Positions 29,132 through 39,231 of a stretch of DNA of 64,000 bases are shown here, piece after piece. The notes beneath the pieces were generated by a model that saw nothing but the letters and a program-made list of their open reading frames with translations, was not told the DNA's origin and ran no database searches. Position 1 is the first letter of the stretch, and every line of letters begins with the position of its first letter. The position numbers and the translations under genes are program-made. This DNA is from Alteromonadales bacterium alter-6D02 (GTDB lineage: Bacteria > Pseudomonadota > Gammaproteobacteria > Enterobacterales > Psychrobiaceae): contig PIZK01000024.1 of assembly GCA_002835545.1 (NCBI GenBank), forward strand, positions 34,099 to 98,098, given 5' to 3'.

Positions 29132-29773
29132 ATGGGGAAGTTAACCACGTTTAAACGACAAGATGTCGATGTGATTAAGGAAGAAACATTGTGGCAGGGT
29201 TATTTTAAGATGCTCAAATTTTCTTTCCGTCACGCCTTGTTCGGTGGGGGACGCAGTCAAACTATCGAACGAGAACTATTTTCTCGGGGCAATGCTGTGG
29301 TGGTTATTCCTTACGACCCCGTTACCGATCAACTTATTTTGATAGAACAAATTCGAGTGGGAGCATTTGAGCATCAGATATCTCCTTGGATGGTAGAGCT
29401 AGTCGCGGGGATAATTGACGAAGGCGAACAACCACTTGATGTCGCCATTAGGGAAACTAAAGAAGAAACGGGGCTTGATGTGACACGTTGTGAAGCGTTG
29501 TTCAGTTATTTATCTAGCCCGGGTGGCACCTCTGAACGAATTGATTTATTTGTGGCTTGTGTCGATAGTAGCAAAGCCGCTGACATTGCTGGTTTAGATA
29601 GTGAAGGTGAGGATATTAGGGTTTTTGCGATGCCTGTAGCCGAGGTATTAAGAGCATTAAACGACGGCGAGTTTTTTAATGCTACTACCATTATTGGGTT
29701 ACAATGGTTAGCACTAAACCACGGATCGTTACGTCAGCGTTGGCTCGATCTAAACAATCAAGAGAGTCGTTAA
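29132..29773 (+). CDS. nudF: ADP-ribose pyrophosphatase (Nudix)
   Basis: Hydrolyses ADP-ribose to AMP and ribose 5-phosphate in the cytosol. The ATG at 29132 is chosen because GAGGGAGG lies just before it; the frame runs 13 codons further upstream. The 213-residue protein has the Nudix box in the form G-IIDE-GEQPLDVAIRETKEETGLD, with the metal-binding REXXEE core (about 107-112). It heads the conserved unit nudF-yqiB-cpdA, with a one-base overlap to yqiB. Confidence 0.95.
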   Translation: MGKLTTFKRQDVDVIKEETLWQGYFKMLKFSFRHALFGGGRSQTIERELFSRGNAVVVIPYDPVTDQLILIEQIRVGAFEHQISPWMVELVAGIIDEGEQPLDVAIRETKEETGLDVTRCEALFSYLSSPGGTSERIDLFVACVDSSKAADIAGLDSEGEDIRVFAMPVAEVLRALNDGEFFNATTIIGLQWLALNHGSLRQRWLDLNNQESR

Positions 29774-30237
29774 TGCCAAGTAAGTGTTACATCAAGCCGA
29801 AGTATCAACCGGATCTATTAGCGTTGCACCGCGCTTGTAGCTTGAACTATTTGTCGTTATTGAAGCTATTGCCCAATTTAGATTGTGGCGGGTATTTCTT
29901 TTTCCATCTTGATAATGCTTGCTATCAAATTCATGTGATAGAACAAACGCAGTACACTAGTGTTGTGAGCATTGAAACTATTGCCAATAAAATAAGTTGC
30001 GGGGAAAGTGTTAATGAGCTCACACCGCAGATAAAAGTCAGGTTATACCATGATGCGCAAATGGCAGAAGTGTTAGCTAGTCGACAGATCCGCTATTTCA
30101 AATCGAGTTATGATTATCCCAATCGTTTGATGCAGCAACCAGACGAGAAATATCAGATCAACAAGTATTTAAGCGAGTGGCTAAAACACTGTTGTAATGA
30201 TGGTCGCGTTATGCGAATTAATCAGGGAGCCTCATGA
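29773..30237 (+). CDS. yqiB: DUF1249 protein, YqiB family
   Basis: A 154-residue cytosolic protein of unknown biochemical role. The start MPSKCYIKPKYQPDLLALH and the later MRLYHDAQMAEVLA-like segment (VRLYHDAQMAEVLASRQIR, about 93-111) and QQPDEKYQINKYLSEWL fit YqiB. The frame is open 23 codons upstream inside nudF, but the ATG at 29773 overlaps the nudF stop by one base (TAATG), the expected coupling. It also overlaps cpdA by four bases. Conserved position in the nudF-cpdA operon supports the call. Confidence 0.92.
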   Translation: MPSKCYIKPKYQPDLLALHRACSLNYLSLLKLLPNLDCGGYFFFHLDNACYQIHVIEQTQYTSVVSIETIANKISCGESVNELTPQIKVRLYHDAQMAEVLASRQIRYFKSSYDYPNRLMQQPDEKYQINKYLSEWLKHCCNDGRVMRINQGAS

Positions 30238-31043
30238 GTCAAAACATCCTTAAATTAAATCACAGTAGTCCGCAATTACTCCAGTTTACCGACTTACATC
30301 TCTCTGATAAAGAAGCGCTTATGGGGATTAATTGCGATGAAAGTTTTGCTGCGACTAAGGCGTTAGCAACTAAATTTCATCATGTTAACTTAACCTTGCT
30401 AACAGGGGATATTTCGCAAGACCATAGCGAAGCATCCTATCAAAAGTGTCGTGAGGTGTTTCGTAACCAAGGCCATCCTGTTGCGTGGATCACCGGTAAC
30501 CATGATGATCTTAGTATGCAAAATGATATTCTGTCCGATGGGGACATAACGCCTATTAAACGGATAGTCTTTAAACATTGGCAGTTAGTGTTATTAAATT
30601 CTCAGTTACCCGGGCAAGTCTGTGGCAACCTTGCTGATGAGCAATTAGCGATGATTGAGTCCGCTGCCAGTGAATACCCAGAGCATCATTTGATGTTAGT
30701 AATGCACCATCATCCCGTACTTATGGAGAGTCAGTGGATAGATAACCATCGATTACTTAATAGTGATGAATTATGGCAGGTGATTGCTAAAGTCCCGCAA
30801 GTGAAATGCATTATGTTCGGTCATGTTCATCAAGCCGTTGATGTCACTCAATCAGGAGTGCGTGTTTTAGGTTGTCCTTCAACGAGTATTCAGTTTACGC
30901 CAAAGCAACAAGAGTTTTCTGTTGATACCGCGCAGCCGGGTTTCCGTCACTTAGAGTTACTGGTGAATGGAAGTGTTAAAACCCAAGTGCATCGTGTCGA
31001 AGGCACGCCGTTTATTGCTGATTTTGATCCCGCAGGCTATTAG
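30234..31043 (+). CDS. cpdA: 3',5'-cyclic-AMP phosphodiesterase CpdA
   Basis: Class III cAMP phosphodiesterase of 269 residues, lowering cAMP and so CRP activity. All calcineurin-like metal-binding blocks are present: TDLHLSD (about 19-25), TGDISQDHS (about 57-65), GNHDD (about 87-91), MHHHPV (about 157-162) and FGHVHQ (about 196-201). The ATG overlaps the yqiB stop (ATGA). A terminator-like hairpin at 31051-31083 separates it from yqiA. Confidence 0.95.
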   Translation: MSQNILKLNHSSPQLLQFTDLHLSDKEALMGINCDESFAATKALATKFHHVNLTLLTGDISQDHSEASYQKCREVFRNQGHPVAWITGNHDDLSMQNDILSDGDITPIKRIVFKHWQLVLLNSQLPGQVCGNLADEQLAMIESAASEYPEHHLMLVMHHHPVLMESQWIDNHRLLNSDELWQVIAKVPQVKCIMFGHVHQAVDVTQSGVRVLGCPSTSIQFTPKQQEFSVDTAQPGFRHLELLVNGSVKTQVHRVEGTPFIADFDPAGY

Positions 31044-31050
31044 CCTCATG

Positions 31051-31083
31051 ATTGTAAATTGCGAGCAAATGTTCGCAATTTTT
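31051..31083 (+). terminator. Terminator-like hairpin between cpdA and yqiA
   Basis: AAATTGCGA (31056-31064) pairs with TCGCAATTT (31073-31081), followed by TT. It is extended by weaker pairing of ATTGT with ACAAT. Some read-through into yqiA-parE-parC is likely. Confidence 0.6.
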
Positions 31084-31123
31084 ACAATTTCATCTTAAGC
31101 TACGCCCTTTTCAAGGTTTTTCT

Positions 31124-31732
31124 GTGTCAGTTGCTTCCTCGTCCGATAATATTTTAATCTATCTTCACGGCTTTAATAGTGCGCCGCAGTCTTTTAAAGC
31201 GCAACAAGTCAAAGGCTTTATCGAACAAACTTACCCGCATGTGGAACTGATGATTCCGCAAATTGCTTTAACTCCTTTAGACGCATGGCGGCAGCTAGAA
31301 ACTATGCTCAATGACGTTATGACAAGGCGACCTCAGGCGCGCGTTGGTTTTGTTGGTAGCTCATTAGGTGGTTTTTTTGCGACCAAATTAGCTAATCAAT
31401 TTGGTGGTAAATGTGTTTTAATTAATCCTGCTGTGACTCCGTTTAAATTGATTGAATTATTAATCGGTGAATACACTAATCAGTATACAGGGCATATACA
31501 ACAGGTCACCATGGCACACGGCGAGGAATTAGAGCTGCTACAATTTGATCAAATTAAATCAATAGAAAACTATTGGGTGCTGTTACAGCAAGGCGATGAA
31601 ACCCTTGATTACCGATTGGCTGTTGCTGCATACAGTGGCACAAGAGTCACGCTAGAACCCTTAGGCGATCACAGTTTTATTGGCTTTAACCGCTATTTGA
31701 ATTCAATTGTTGAATTTTTATTTGAAAACTAG
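31124..31732 (+). CDS. yqiA: YqiA-type alpha/beta-hydrolase (esterase)
   Basis: A 202-residue cytosolic esterase. ILIYLHGFNSAPQSFKAQQV (about 10-29) is the family N-terminus with the oxyanion HG. The nucleophile Ser is in GSSLGGFFA (about 77-85), and the catalytic His is in GDHSFIGF near the end. It starts with GTG at 31124; no ATG lies near. It immediately precedes parE, the same order as in E. coli. Natural substrate unknown. Confidence 0.9.
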   Translation: MSVASSSDNILIYLHGFNSAPQSFKAQQVKGFIEQTYPHVELMIPQIALTPLDAWRQLETMLNDVMTRRPQARVGFVGSSLGGFFATKLANQFGGKCVLINPAVTPFKLIELLIGEYTNQYTGHIQQVTMAHGEELELLQFDQIKSIENYWVLLQQGDETLDYRLAVAAYSGTRVTLEPLGDHSFIGFNRYLNSIVEFLFEN

Positions 31733-31807
31733 CCCTAAGCACTTAAATGATCGAGCAAATTTCGCTACACTGAACAGTTATATATTTTATAATTAAAAGG
31801 CGATGTT

Positions 31808-33721
31808 GTGACTGAACAACAATACAATTCTGATGCGATTGAAGTACTAAACGGGTTAGAGCCAGTAAAGCGCCGTCCAGGTATGTATACCGATACCACT
31901 AGACCGAACCACCTTGGTCAAGAAATCATCGATAACAGTGTTGATGAAGCGTTAGCTGGCTTTGCAAGTTCCATTCAGGTGATCCTTCATGAAGATCACT
32001 CTCTAGAAGTGATTGATGACGGCCGCGGTATGCCCGTTGATATTCATCCTGAAGAAGGGGTGAGTGGTGTTGAACTAATTCTTTGTAAACTCCATGCTGG
32101 CGGCAAATTTTCGGGTAAGAATTATCAGTTCTCTGGTGGTCTACACGGAGTAGGTATCTCAGTTGTTAATGCGCTTTCTTCACGAGTTGAAGTGGTCATT
32201 CGCCGTGATGCTAAAGTGTATGAAATTGCCTTTGAGCACGGTGATAAAGTTCAAGAACTTCATGAAACTGGCACCTGTGGTAAACGCAACACTGGTACTC
32301 GAGTTCGTTTTTGGCCCGATCCGTCTTATTTTGATTCATTCAAATTTTCCATTTCTCGCCTTAATCATAACCTTCGTTCTAAAGCGGTGTTGTGTCCTGG
32401 CCTAAAAATAAAATTTACCAATAAAATCATTAAAGACACTCAAGAGTGGCATTATGAATCCGGTTTACAAGATTACTTATTAGAGACCGTTAAACAATGG
32501 CCTTGCCTACCTGAAACGCCTTTTGTTGGCTCAATGAGCAGTCAGTCAGAAGCGGTTGATTGGGCAGTCGTATGGCAACCTGAGGGAGGGGATGCGTTAA
32601 GCGAAAGCTACGTAAACTTGATCCCCACCATTCAAGGGGGAACACATGTTAACGGACTCCGGGCCGGTTTACTCGATGCCATGCGCGAGTTTTGTGAATT
32701 TAGAAACTTACTGCCCCGTGGTATCAAATTAACACCTGATGATATCTGGGATAAGTGTAGTTACGTTTTATCGGTTAAAATGCAAGACCCAGCATTTGCT
32801 GGTCAAACTAAAGAGCGTTTGTCATCGCGCCAATGTTCGGCGTTTGTGTCAGGTGTTGTCAAAGACGCCTTTAGCCTATGGTTAAATCAGCATACGGAGA
32901 TTGCAGAGCAGTTAGCTGAGTTGTGTATTAATAACGCACAACGTCGCCTCAAAGCGAGCAAAAAAATTGCACGTAAAAAGGTCACTTCAGGACCTGCGTT
33001 ACCCGGTAAACTCACCGATTGTACAGGGCAAGATCCTGCTCGGGCTGAACTGTTTTTAGTAGAAGGTGATTCGGCTGGTGGTTCAGCTAAACAAGCACGA
33101 GATCGAGAATTTCAAGCGGTTATGCCACTGCGTGGTAAAATTTTAAATACGTGGGAAGTTGAATCTACTCAAGTATTGGCCTCTCAAGAAGTTCATGATA
33201 TCTCCGTTGCTATTGGCCTAGACCCTGATTCAGCAGATTTGTCGGCACTGCGATACGACAAGATATGTATTTTAGCTGATGCTGACTCCGATGGATTACA
33301 CATTGCAACGCTGCTATGTGCCTTATTCGTTGCCCATTTCAAAACGCTGGTTGAGCAAGGGCATGTTTATGTCGCTATGCCGCCGCTTTATCGAATCGAT
33401 ATTGGTAAAGAGGTTTTTTACGCTCTTGATGAGGACGAGAAGAAAGGCATTTTAGACCGTATTGAAGCGGAGAAAAAACGCGGCAAAGTGAATGTTCAAC
33501 GATTTAAAGGATTAGGTGAAATGAACCCACTTCAGCTGCGTGAAACAACCATGGATCCTAACACTCGTCGTTTAGTGCAATTAACGTTAGACGATGAGCA
33601 ACACACTCATGAAATGATGGATATGTTACTGGCGAAGAAGCGTTCTGGCGATCGCCGTACCTGGTTAGAAACTAAAGGCAATTTAGCACAAGTTGTCGAT
33701 GTAGTAGACGAAGAGAAATAA
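31808..33721 (+). CDS. parE: DNA topoisomerase IV subunit B
   Basis: ATPase subunit of the enzyme that decatenates daughter chromosomes. In 637 residues: GHKL ATPase (about 10-220, with EIIDNSVDEALAG and GGLHGVGISVVNALS), transducer domain, TOPRIM domain (EGDSAGGSA and DADSDGLHI) and the C-terminal RFKGLGEMNP segment. The start is GTG at 31808 after AAGGCGATG. It is ten bases upstream of parC, giving a tight parE-parC operon. Confidence 0.97.
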   Translation: MTEQQYNSDAIEVLNGLEPVKRRPGMYTDTTRPNHLGQEIIDNSVDEALAGFASSIQVILHEDHSLEVIDDGRGMPVDIHPEEGVSGVELILCKLHAGGKFSGKNYQFSGGLHGVGISVVNALSSRVEVVIRRDAKVYEIAFEHGDKVQELHETGTCGKRNTGTRVRFWPDPSYFDSFKFSISRLNHNLRSKAVLCPGLKIKFTNKIIKDTQEWHYESGLQDYLLETVKQWPCLPETPFVGSMSSQSEAVDWAVVWQPEGGDALSESYVNLIPTIQGGTHVNGLRAGLLDAMREFCEFRNLLPRGIKLTPDDIWDKCSYVLSVKMQDPAFAGQTKERLSSRQCSAFVSGVVKDAFSLWLNQHTEIAEQLAELCINNAQRRLKASKKIARKKVTSGPALPGKLTDCTGQDPARAELFLVEGDSAGGSAKQARDREFQAVMPLRGKILNTWEVESTQVLASQEVHDISVAIGLDPDSADLSALRYDKICILADADSDGLHIATLLCALFVAHFKTLVEQGHVYVAMPPLYRIDIGKEVFYALDEDEKKGILDRIEAEKKRGKVNVQRFKGLGEMNPLQLRETTMDPNTRRLVQLTLDDEQHTHEMMDMLLAKKRSGDRRTWLETKGNLAQVVDVVDEEK

Positions 33722-33730
33722 GGGTTTAAC

Positions 33731-36040
33731 GTGACAGATTCAATTGAAATGAGCCTTGATGGTGTCGAACAGCAGTCGATGGTCAAATTTACCGAAGACG
33801 CTTATTTAAACTATTCGATGTATGTAATTATGGATCGCGCCTTGCCCCATATTGGTGATGGTCTAAAGCCGGTGCAGCGACGTATTATTTACGCGATGTC
33901 AGAACTTGGCTTAAACGCCTCAGCTAAATATAAAAAGTCGGCACGTACCGTTGGTGATGTATTAGGTAAGTTTCACCCGCACGGTGATAGCGCTTGTTAT
34001 GAAGCGATGGTACTAATGGCTCAACCGTTTTCTTATCGGTATCCGTTAGTTGATGGTCAAGGTAACTGGGGAGCACCAGATGATCCTAAATCCTTTGCTG
34101 CAATGCGTTATACCGAAGCTAAGTTATCCAAATTCAGTGAAGTGATGCTTGGAGAGTTAGGGCAGGGGACTGTTGAGTGGCAGCCAAACTTTGATGGCAC
34201 CTTAAAAGAGCCTGTGGTGTTACCGGCTCGTTTACCACATATTCTACTTAATGGTATTACGGGTATTGCTGTGGGAATGGCAACGGATATTCCACCACAT
34301 AATGTCCGTGAAGTGGCCAGTGCCGCCGTGCAGTTATTAGAGCAGCCTAAAACAGAATTAGTAGAGCTCTTAAGTCATGTGCAAGGACCTGACTATCCGA
34401 CTGAAGCCGAAATCATTACGCCTAAATCTGACATTGAAAAGATTTATAGTACGGGTAAGGGCTCAATTAAAATGCGTGCGGTCTATGAAATCGAAGACGG
34501 CGATGTCGTGATCACCGCTTTACCACATCAAGTTTCAGGGGCTAAAATTTTAGAACAAATCGCCGCACAAATGCAGGCGAAAAAGTTACCAATGGTTTCT
34601 GATTTACGTGATGAATCTGATCATGAATGCCCGACCCGTTTAGTGATTGTCCCTCGTTCAAACCGTGTAGATATCGACGGTATTATGAATCACTTGTTTG
34701 CGACGACTGACCTTGAAAAAAACTATCGAGTTAACCTTAATATTCTGGGTCTAGATAATCGCCCTCGGGTAATGGGTTTAAAAGATATTTTAACGGAGTG
34801 GATCACTTACCGTCTTGATACGGTGCGCCGCCGTTTACAACATCGACTTGATAAAATTCTAGCGCGGTTACATATCCTTGATGGTTTACTCATTGCTTTT
34901 TTAAATATCGATGAAGTTATTGAGATTATTAGAACTTATGATAATCCTAAAGCGGAATTGATGTCGCGTTTTGGCTTAACCGTAATCCAAGCTGAAGCGA
35001 TTTTAGAGATTAAACTACGCCAATTGGCGAAACTTGAAGAAATTAAAATTCGCGCTGAGCAAGAAGAGTTAGCATTGGAGCGTGATAAAATTCAGTTGAC
35101 GCTGTCTTCTGAGCGTCGCATGAAAACCTTGGTTAAAAAAGAAATCATCGCTGATGCTGAGAAGTTTGGTGATGAACGCCGCTCACCGATCATTGAGCGT
35201 GGTGAAGCAAAAGCATTGTCAGAAAAAGATTTAGTGCCAAGTGAAGCGGTAACTGTAGTCGTTTCAGAGAAAGGCTGGGCCCGCTGTGCTAAGGGTCATG
35301 ACATAGAACCACAAAATATGAATTATAAAGCGGGTGATGCTTACCTTTGTTCAGCTAAAGGACGAAGTAATCAGCCTGTGGTATTTATTGATACATCAGG
35401 GCGTGCCTACAGTACAGATGCGCATACTTTACCTTCTGCGCGAAGCCAAGGTGAACCCTTGACGGGGCGCTTTACCCTAACTGCTGGTGAGACCGTTGCT
35501 CATTCTGTCATGGGGCAAGAAAAACAATTGTATTTGTTAGCAACCGATGGCGGTTATGGCTTTATTGGTTCCTTTGATGACATGCTTAGCAGTAATAAAA
35601 AAGGTAAGGCGCTGATAAGCAGACCTAAGGGTAGTGAAGTGATGCCCTTAGTGCCTATTGCAGATGCCGAGCAACAACTATGTTTATCGATATCGAATGA
35701 AGGTCGAATGTTAATTTTCCCATTATCTAGCTTGCCAAAACTAGCGAAGGGTAAAGGGAATAAGATCATCAATATTCCGAGTTCACGCGTACAGAGCCGT
35801 GAAGAATTTGTTAAGCAAATTGCGGTTATCTATCCAGACAGTGAAGTTACCCTGTTGGCTGGGAAGCGTAAGCTCACGCTAAAAGCGTCAGATTTAGAGC
35901 ATTATTCCGGTGAACGTGGCCGCCGAGGTAATAAGTTACCGCGAGGGTTACAACGCGTTGATGGTGTAGAGGTTAACTCGCCACAACCCGATAATGTTGA
36001 TATTGACGGTATTGAAGATGATAGCCCTGTGGAAACTTAA
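33731..36040 (+). CDS. parC: DNA topoisomerase IV subunit A
   Basis: DNA-breaking subunit partnered with ParE. The 769 residues hold the winged-helix/tower region and a beta-pinwheel C-terminal domain (about 500-740). The catalytic Tyr is at 127 in [11 protein letters not shown]. The quinolone-determining loop [12 protein letters not shown] has Ser87 and Glu91 (E. coli Ser80 and Glu84), the usual quinolone-susceptible residues. GTG start at 33731 after AAGGGT. Two short genes follow closely. Confidence 0.97.
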   Translation: MTDSIEMSLDGVEQQSMVKFTEDAYLNYSMYVIMDRALPHIGDGLKPVQRRIIYAMSELGLNASAKYKKSARTVGDVLGKFHPHGDSACYEAMVLMAQPFSYRYPLVDGQGNWGAPDDPKSFAAMRYTEAKLSKFSEVMLGELGQGTVEWQPNFDGTLKEPVVLPARLPHILLNGITGIAVGMATDIPPHNVREVASAAVQLLEQPKTELVELLSHVQGPDYPTEAEIITPKSDIEKIYSTGKGSIKMRAVYEIEDGDVVITALPHQVSGAKILEQIAAQMQAKKLPMVSDLRDESDHECPTRLVIVPRSNRVDIDGIMNHLFATTDLEKNYRVNLNILGLDNRPRVMGLKDILTEWITYRLDTVRRRLQHRLDKILARLHILDGLLIAFLNIDEVIEIIRTYDNPKAELMSRFGLTVIQAEAILEIKLRQLAKLEEIKIRAEQEELALERDKIQLTLSSERRMKTLVKKEIIADAEKFGDERRSPIIERGEAKALSEKDLVPSEAVTVVVSEKGWARCAKGHDIEPQNMNYKAGDAYLCSAKGRSNQPVVFIDTSGRAYSTDAHTLPSARSQGEPLTGRFTLTAGETVAHSVMGQEKQLYLLATDGGYGFIGSFDDMLSSNKKGKALISRPKGSEVMPLVPIADAEQQLCLSISNEGRMLIFPLSSLPKLAKGKGNKIINIPSSRVQSREEFVKQIAVIYPDSEVTLLAGKRKLTLKASDLEHYSGERGRRGNKLPRGLQRVDGVEVNSPQPDNVDIDGIEDDSPVET

Positions 36041-36047
36041 TTAATCA

Positions 36048-36278
36048 ATGAAACAAGCCATCGTAGGTTACCACCGAGATGAATTAAACGCCTGGGTGGC
36101 TAAATTATCTTGTGGACATAATCAACATGTTAGGCACAACCCCCCTTGGGTTAGTCGGCCTTGGGTCACGTCCTCACAAGGCCGTGACAACATGCTAGGG
36201 TATGAACTTAATTGTGTTAAATGCGACGAGAAAGCCCCAAGAGACTGGCACCTGCTAATAGAGAGTAATGATGAGTAA
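36048..36278 (+). CDS. DUF3565 small protein
   Basis: A 76-residue protein with the family pattern AIVGYHRDELNAWVAKLSCGH, QHVRHNPPWVSRPWV and LNCVKCDEKAP. The conserved His and Cys residues (CGH, LNCVKC) look like a small metal-binding fold. Function unknown. It lies seven bases after parC and overlaps the next short gene by eight bases, so it is probably co-transcribed with parC. Confidence 0.85.
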   Translation: MKQAIVGYHRDELNAWVAKLSCGHNQHVRHNPPWVSRPWVTSSQGRDNMLGYELNCVKCDEKAPRDWHLLIESNDE

Positions 36279-36582
36279 ATTAGTAATAACCAAACAACAA
36301 TTAATTAATGTGATCGTGGCATGGGGTAGTGGCTCAACAAGCACAGAGCAACTACAACATTGGATGCTAGATAACTTTGAGCCAGACGAGGCGGATATTG
36401 GCTCGGGTGAAAGTGAATCTGTCGTTGAGGCGATGCATATTGTAATGAATGAATATGAACTGGCGAAAGAGTCGAAGTGTCTTGTTGAGCAATATCAGTT
36501 AGCGATTAACTTTATTAACTGTGATGAAACTAATTTCATGCAACGTAAGAGTGATTTTTTGCGTCAAGCTTTTTGCGATTAA
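36271..36582 (+). CDS. Short acidic protein of unknown function
   Basis: 103 residues, helical and acidic, with no signal peptide or membrane segment. Two adjacent ATG codons (36268 and 36271) can start it; the second is chosen because the spacing from GAGAG is better. It overlaps the DUF3565 gene, suggesting a coupled pair. I recognise no domain. Cytosolic by composition. Confidence 0.72.
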   Translation: MSKLVITKQQLINVIVAWGSGSTSTEQLQHWMLDNFEPDEADIGSGESESVVEAMHIVMNEYELAKESKCLVEQYQLAINFINCDETNFMQRKSDFLRQAFCD

Positions 36583-36726
36583 GCCTTTCTGAAAATTGTT
36601 GGCTCCTGAGTACTAACGGGGGACAGCAATTATCAAGTGTTGGCTCTAGCTGTTGTGGTAGAGCCTAATACAACTTCGATACAACAGCCTACGAACCTCA
36701 TGACGACTTATAGCTTCTCTCGATAG

Positions 36727-38328
36727 CTACTTTGGTTGTGCTGGAAAAGTGATAGTTAGACTTAACCCTTCCCCCACTTTACTACTTGCAACAATATGGC
36801 CGTGCAATCCTTGGGTTACAAGGTTGTAAACTAAGTGGGCCCCCAAACCGCTTCCCCCTTTATTTCTCGCGGTAGTATAAAAAGGCTCAAAAAGTTGGGT
36901 CAGTTCCTCTGCTGGCATACCACAGCCATTGTCTTGATAAATAAGCTCAATATCACCTTGATTTTGTGTCACGCTGATTGTGATCTTGCCACGCGCATTA
37001 TCTTTAAAGGCGTGTTTGATAGAGTTCATTAACAGGTTTGTGATGATTTGTGACAAAGTGCCTGCATTACAATGTGCTGTAATCGACTGAGCGCAATCGA
37101 TGCAAATAGTATGCGGCACTTTTTTTAGTTTTGGGCGCAGAGATAATAAAATTTCTTCTAAGTAATTTTTGATGTTTAACTCCCTAACTGCTCCACTGGC
37201 TTGGTCAACAGCGATGCGCTTAAAGCTACTAATTAAATCAGCGGCTCGCGATAGGTTAGATAAACTAATATTGGTACCATCGATTGCCTGGGCTAAAAAC
37301 TGTTGTAAAACTTTTTGGCTTAAGGTGTTATTTTCGTAATGTTCCTGAAGCGCTCGAACTTCTTCGCCAAGGTGGCTAATGGCTGTCACACCAATTCCAA
37401 CCGGAGTATTGACTTCATGTGCTATACCAGCGACCAAGTTTCCTAATGAAGCCATTTTTTCTTGTTCAACTAACTTCGCTTGATATTGTTCGAGCTCTGA
37501 GAGAGTATTTTTTAATTCAATATTTGACTGTTCTAGCTGTTCAGTACGCTCTGCTATTTTATCTTCAAGACCTAGGTTAAGTAACCGAACTTTGTCTTCT
37601 GTCGCTAGCTGACGACGGTAGTGGACTTCGATTTCGTTGAGCATATGGTTGAAACTTTGGGTTAACTGGGAGAACTCATCATGACTAGTCTCTCTCACTC
37701 GTAAAGTGTAATCCTGTTGAGTCCGTATCGCTTGAGTGGTACTGAGGAGGTTAAATAAAGGTTGCAGCAAGCGGCGTTGAAACTTCAACGAGATTATAAA
37801 GCTTATTAATAAGCAGAAGCTTAATGTTATTCCGACCGTAATAGCAACTTTTTGGTGGAAGGCATTTAGTTGATGTAACACTGAGTGCTGAAAAACATAG
37901 CCAATGGTGTCGTTGTCCACAGTGATCGGCGCTGTAATATAGTGTGATAAGCCATCAAAGGTTGGAGTTAGATAAACTTCTAGTGCTGAAATTGATGAAA
38001 AGTTCGTTCCGTTTTTATAAGATGCTACGGCTGATAATGTACCATTTTCCACACGGTAGACATTGGCTCCAGAGACATAAGGGGATGTTTTTAGCGAGTT
38101 TAAAATCTCAACTGCTGCGTCTTTATCATTAAAAGAAATCGCTGGCCCTAGGTTATAAGCTAATAATGATAAATTAGACCGAGCATTATCATTAAGGTTT
38201 TGTTTAAAAGTGCTCTCGAGTAAAACACTAAAGGTGATAGCACTGGTTAGTAAACTGATAAACGTTATGCTGAGAATTAACAGTAATAATTTGTTTTTAA
38301 ATGATAGATTGCGAGTTAATTTCATCAT
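36727..38328 (-). CDS. CHASE8-type sensor histidine kinase
   Basis: A 533-residue inner-membrane kinase. In order: transmembrane helix (about 14-34), a periplasmic domain (about 35-150) with the CHASE8-like stretch ISFNDKDAAVEILNSLKTSP and NVYR, a second helix (about 158-180), HAMP (about 182-235), coiled coil, DHp with the phospho-acceptor His in GIAHEVNTP (about 300), and a HATPase domain with N-box NLLMNSIKHAF, DNGCGMP and GSGLGAHLV. No response regulator is adjacent. It lies three bases after the YfiR-like gene. Confidence 0.9.
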   Translation of the reverse strand: MMKLTRNLSFKNKLLLLILSITFISLLTSAITFSVLLESTFKQNLNDNARSNLSLLAYNLGPAISFNDKDAAVEILNSLKTSPYVSGANVYRVENGTLSAVASYKNGTNFSSISALEVYLTPTFDGLSHYITAPITVDNDTIGYVFQHSVLHQLNAFHQKVAITVGITLSFCLLISFIISLKFQRRLLQPLFNLLSTTQAIRTQQDYTLRVRETSHDEFSQLTQSFNHMLNEIEVHYRRQLATEDKVRLLNLGLEDKIAERTEQLEQSNIELKNTLSELEQYQAKLVEQEKMASLGNLVAGIAHEVNTPVGIGVTAISHLGEEVRALQEHYENNTLSQKVLQQFLAQAIDGTNISLSNLSRAADLISSFKRIAVDQASGAVRELNIKNYLEEILLSLRPKLKKVPHTICIDCAQSITAHCNAGTLSQIITNLLMNSIKHAFKDNARGKITISVTQNQGDIELIYQDNGCGMPAEELTQLFEPFYTTARNKGGSGLGAHLVYNLVTQGLHGHIVASSKVGEGLSLTITFPAQPK

Positions 38329-38331
38329 AAC

Positions 38332-38916
38332 TTAAATCACTTTAGCTAGGGCTTTTAAACGAGGCTGCAATTTGATGTTACTTCGCTCAATATTATTTTG
38401 ACTAATTAGAATTTTCATTTTTCGGTTAATGATAACTAGGGAAAGCATACCCCCCTGCGCTAAAAATGCTTTGCTTTGACCAATTAAGAGGGTGTTTTTT
38501 GAGAGGTTGATAATATCTTGCTCATTTAAGTGCTCTTGGTGATGGTTAATGATATAGAGAATTTGACAGGAGGCATTGGAATTCTTAAGTTGTTGCTTAT
38601 TCATAAACTCACTATATGTAATGGGCTTTCCTTGTGTAGTTTTTTGTTCTAGTGCTCGAAAATATTGACGGAGTGTTGGTGATGGTTCGCCAAAAATACA
38701 AATAGAAAATGAGTTGTTTGGCAGAGATTGTGAGGCTTTAGGCCATTGAGCGAACTTTGTAATTTGATAGACAAATGCGGCTGTGAGCTGCTCCTGTGAA
38801 GAATTGTTTGCAAATGATTTCGAAGGAAAAAGACAAAGCCCAAAGACAACACCAACTACAATCGAGTGCATGATAGTGTTAATAATGTGGGTAGACTTCG
38901 TTTTTATAATAGCCAT
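38332..38916 (-). CDS. YfiR-family periplasmic protein (DUF4154)
   Basis: About 194 residues with a signal-peptide-like N-terminus ending SKSFA. The core AFVYQITKFAQWP, SICIFGEPSP and a late MLSLVIINRKMKILISQNNIERS match the YfiR family, whose founding member is a periplasmic repressor of the CHASE8-domain diguanylate cyclase YfiN. The ATG at 38916 is preferred to the GTG at 38970 (no Shine-Dalgarno sequence). Placed directly before a CHASE8 kinase, it likely binds that sensor's periplasmic domain; this is inference. Confidence 0.85.
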   Translation of the reverse strand: MAIIKTKSTHIINTIMHSIVVGVVFGLCLFPSKSFANNSSQEQLTAAFVYQITKFAQWPKASQSLPNNSFSICIFGEPSPTLRQYFRALEQKTTQGKPITYSEFMNKQQLKNSNASCQILYIINHHQEHLNEQDIINLSKNTLLIGQSKAFLAQGGMLSLVIINRKMKILISQNNIERSNIKLQPRLKALAKVI

Positions 38917-39231
38917 CCAGTTTTCCAAATCATCATAAAAAGAAGATATTTTAGTGACTTTACAACTCACTTATGGCGTATCGCCCGAGATTAAAATTCA
39001 GCAGATGCGATTCAAGCATATACTAAAACACTTAAACTATCAGTAGTGGAGTTGCTCACACCGAGAAAAATGGGTCTAGCGTTATTTTTAGCCATCTAGA
39101 TAAATGGTCTAGACGCTGGATAATTTTAGTTGGTGATACTGCGTGAAAGAAGAAGGCTTCCTTGAGATTTTATCTCACTAGCAGAGAGTGAGCTTTATCA
39201 GGTGGCTGATGATAAAGCTCAATTAATGAAA

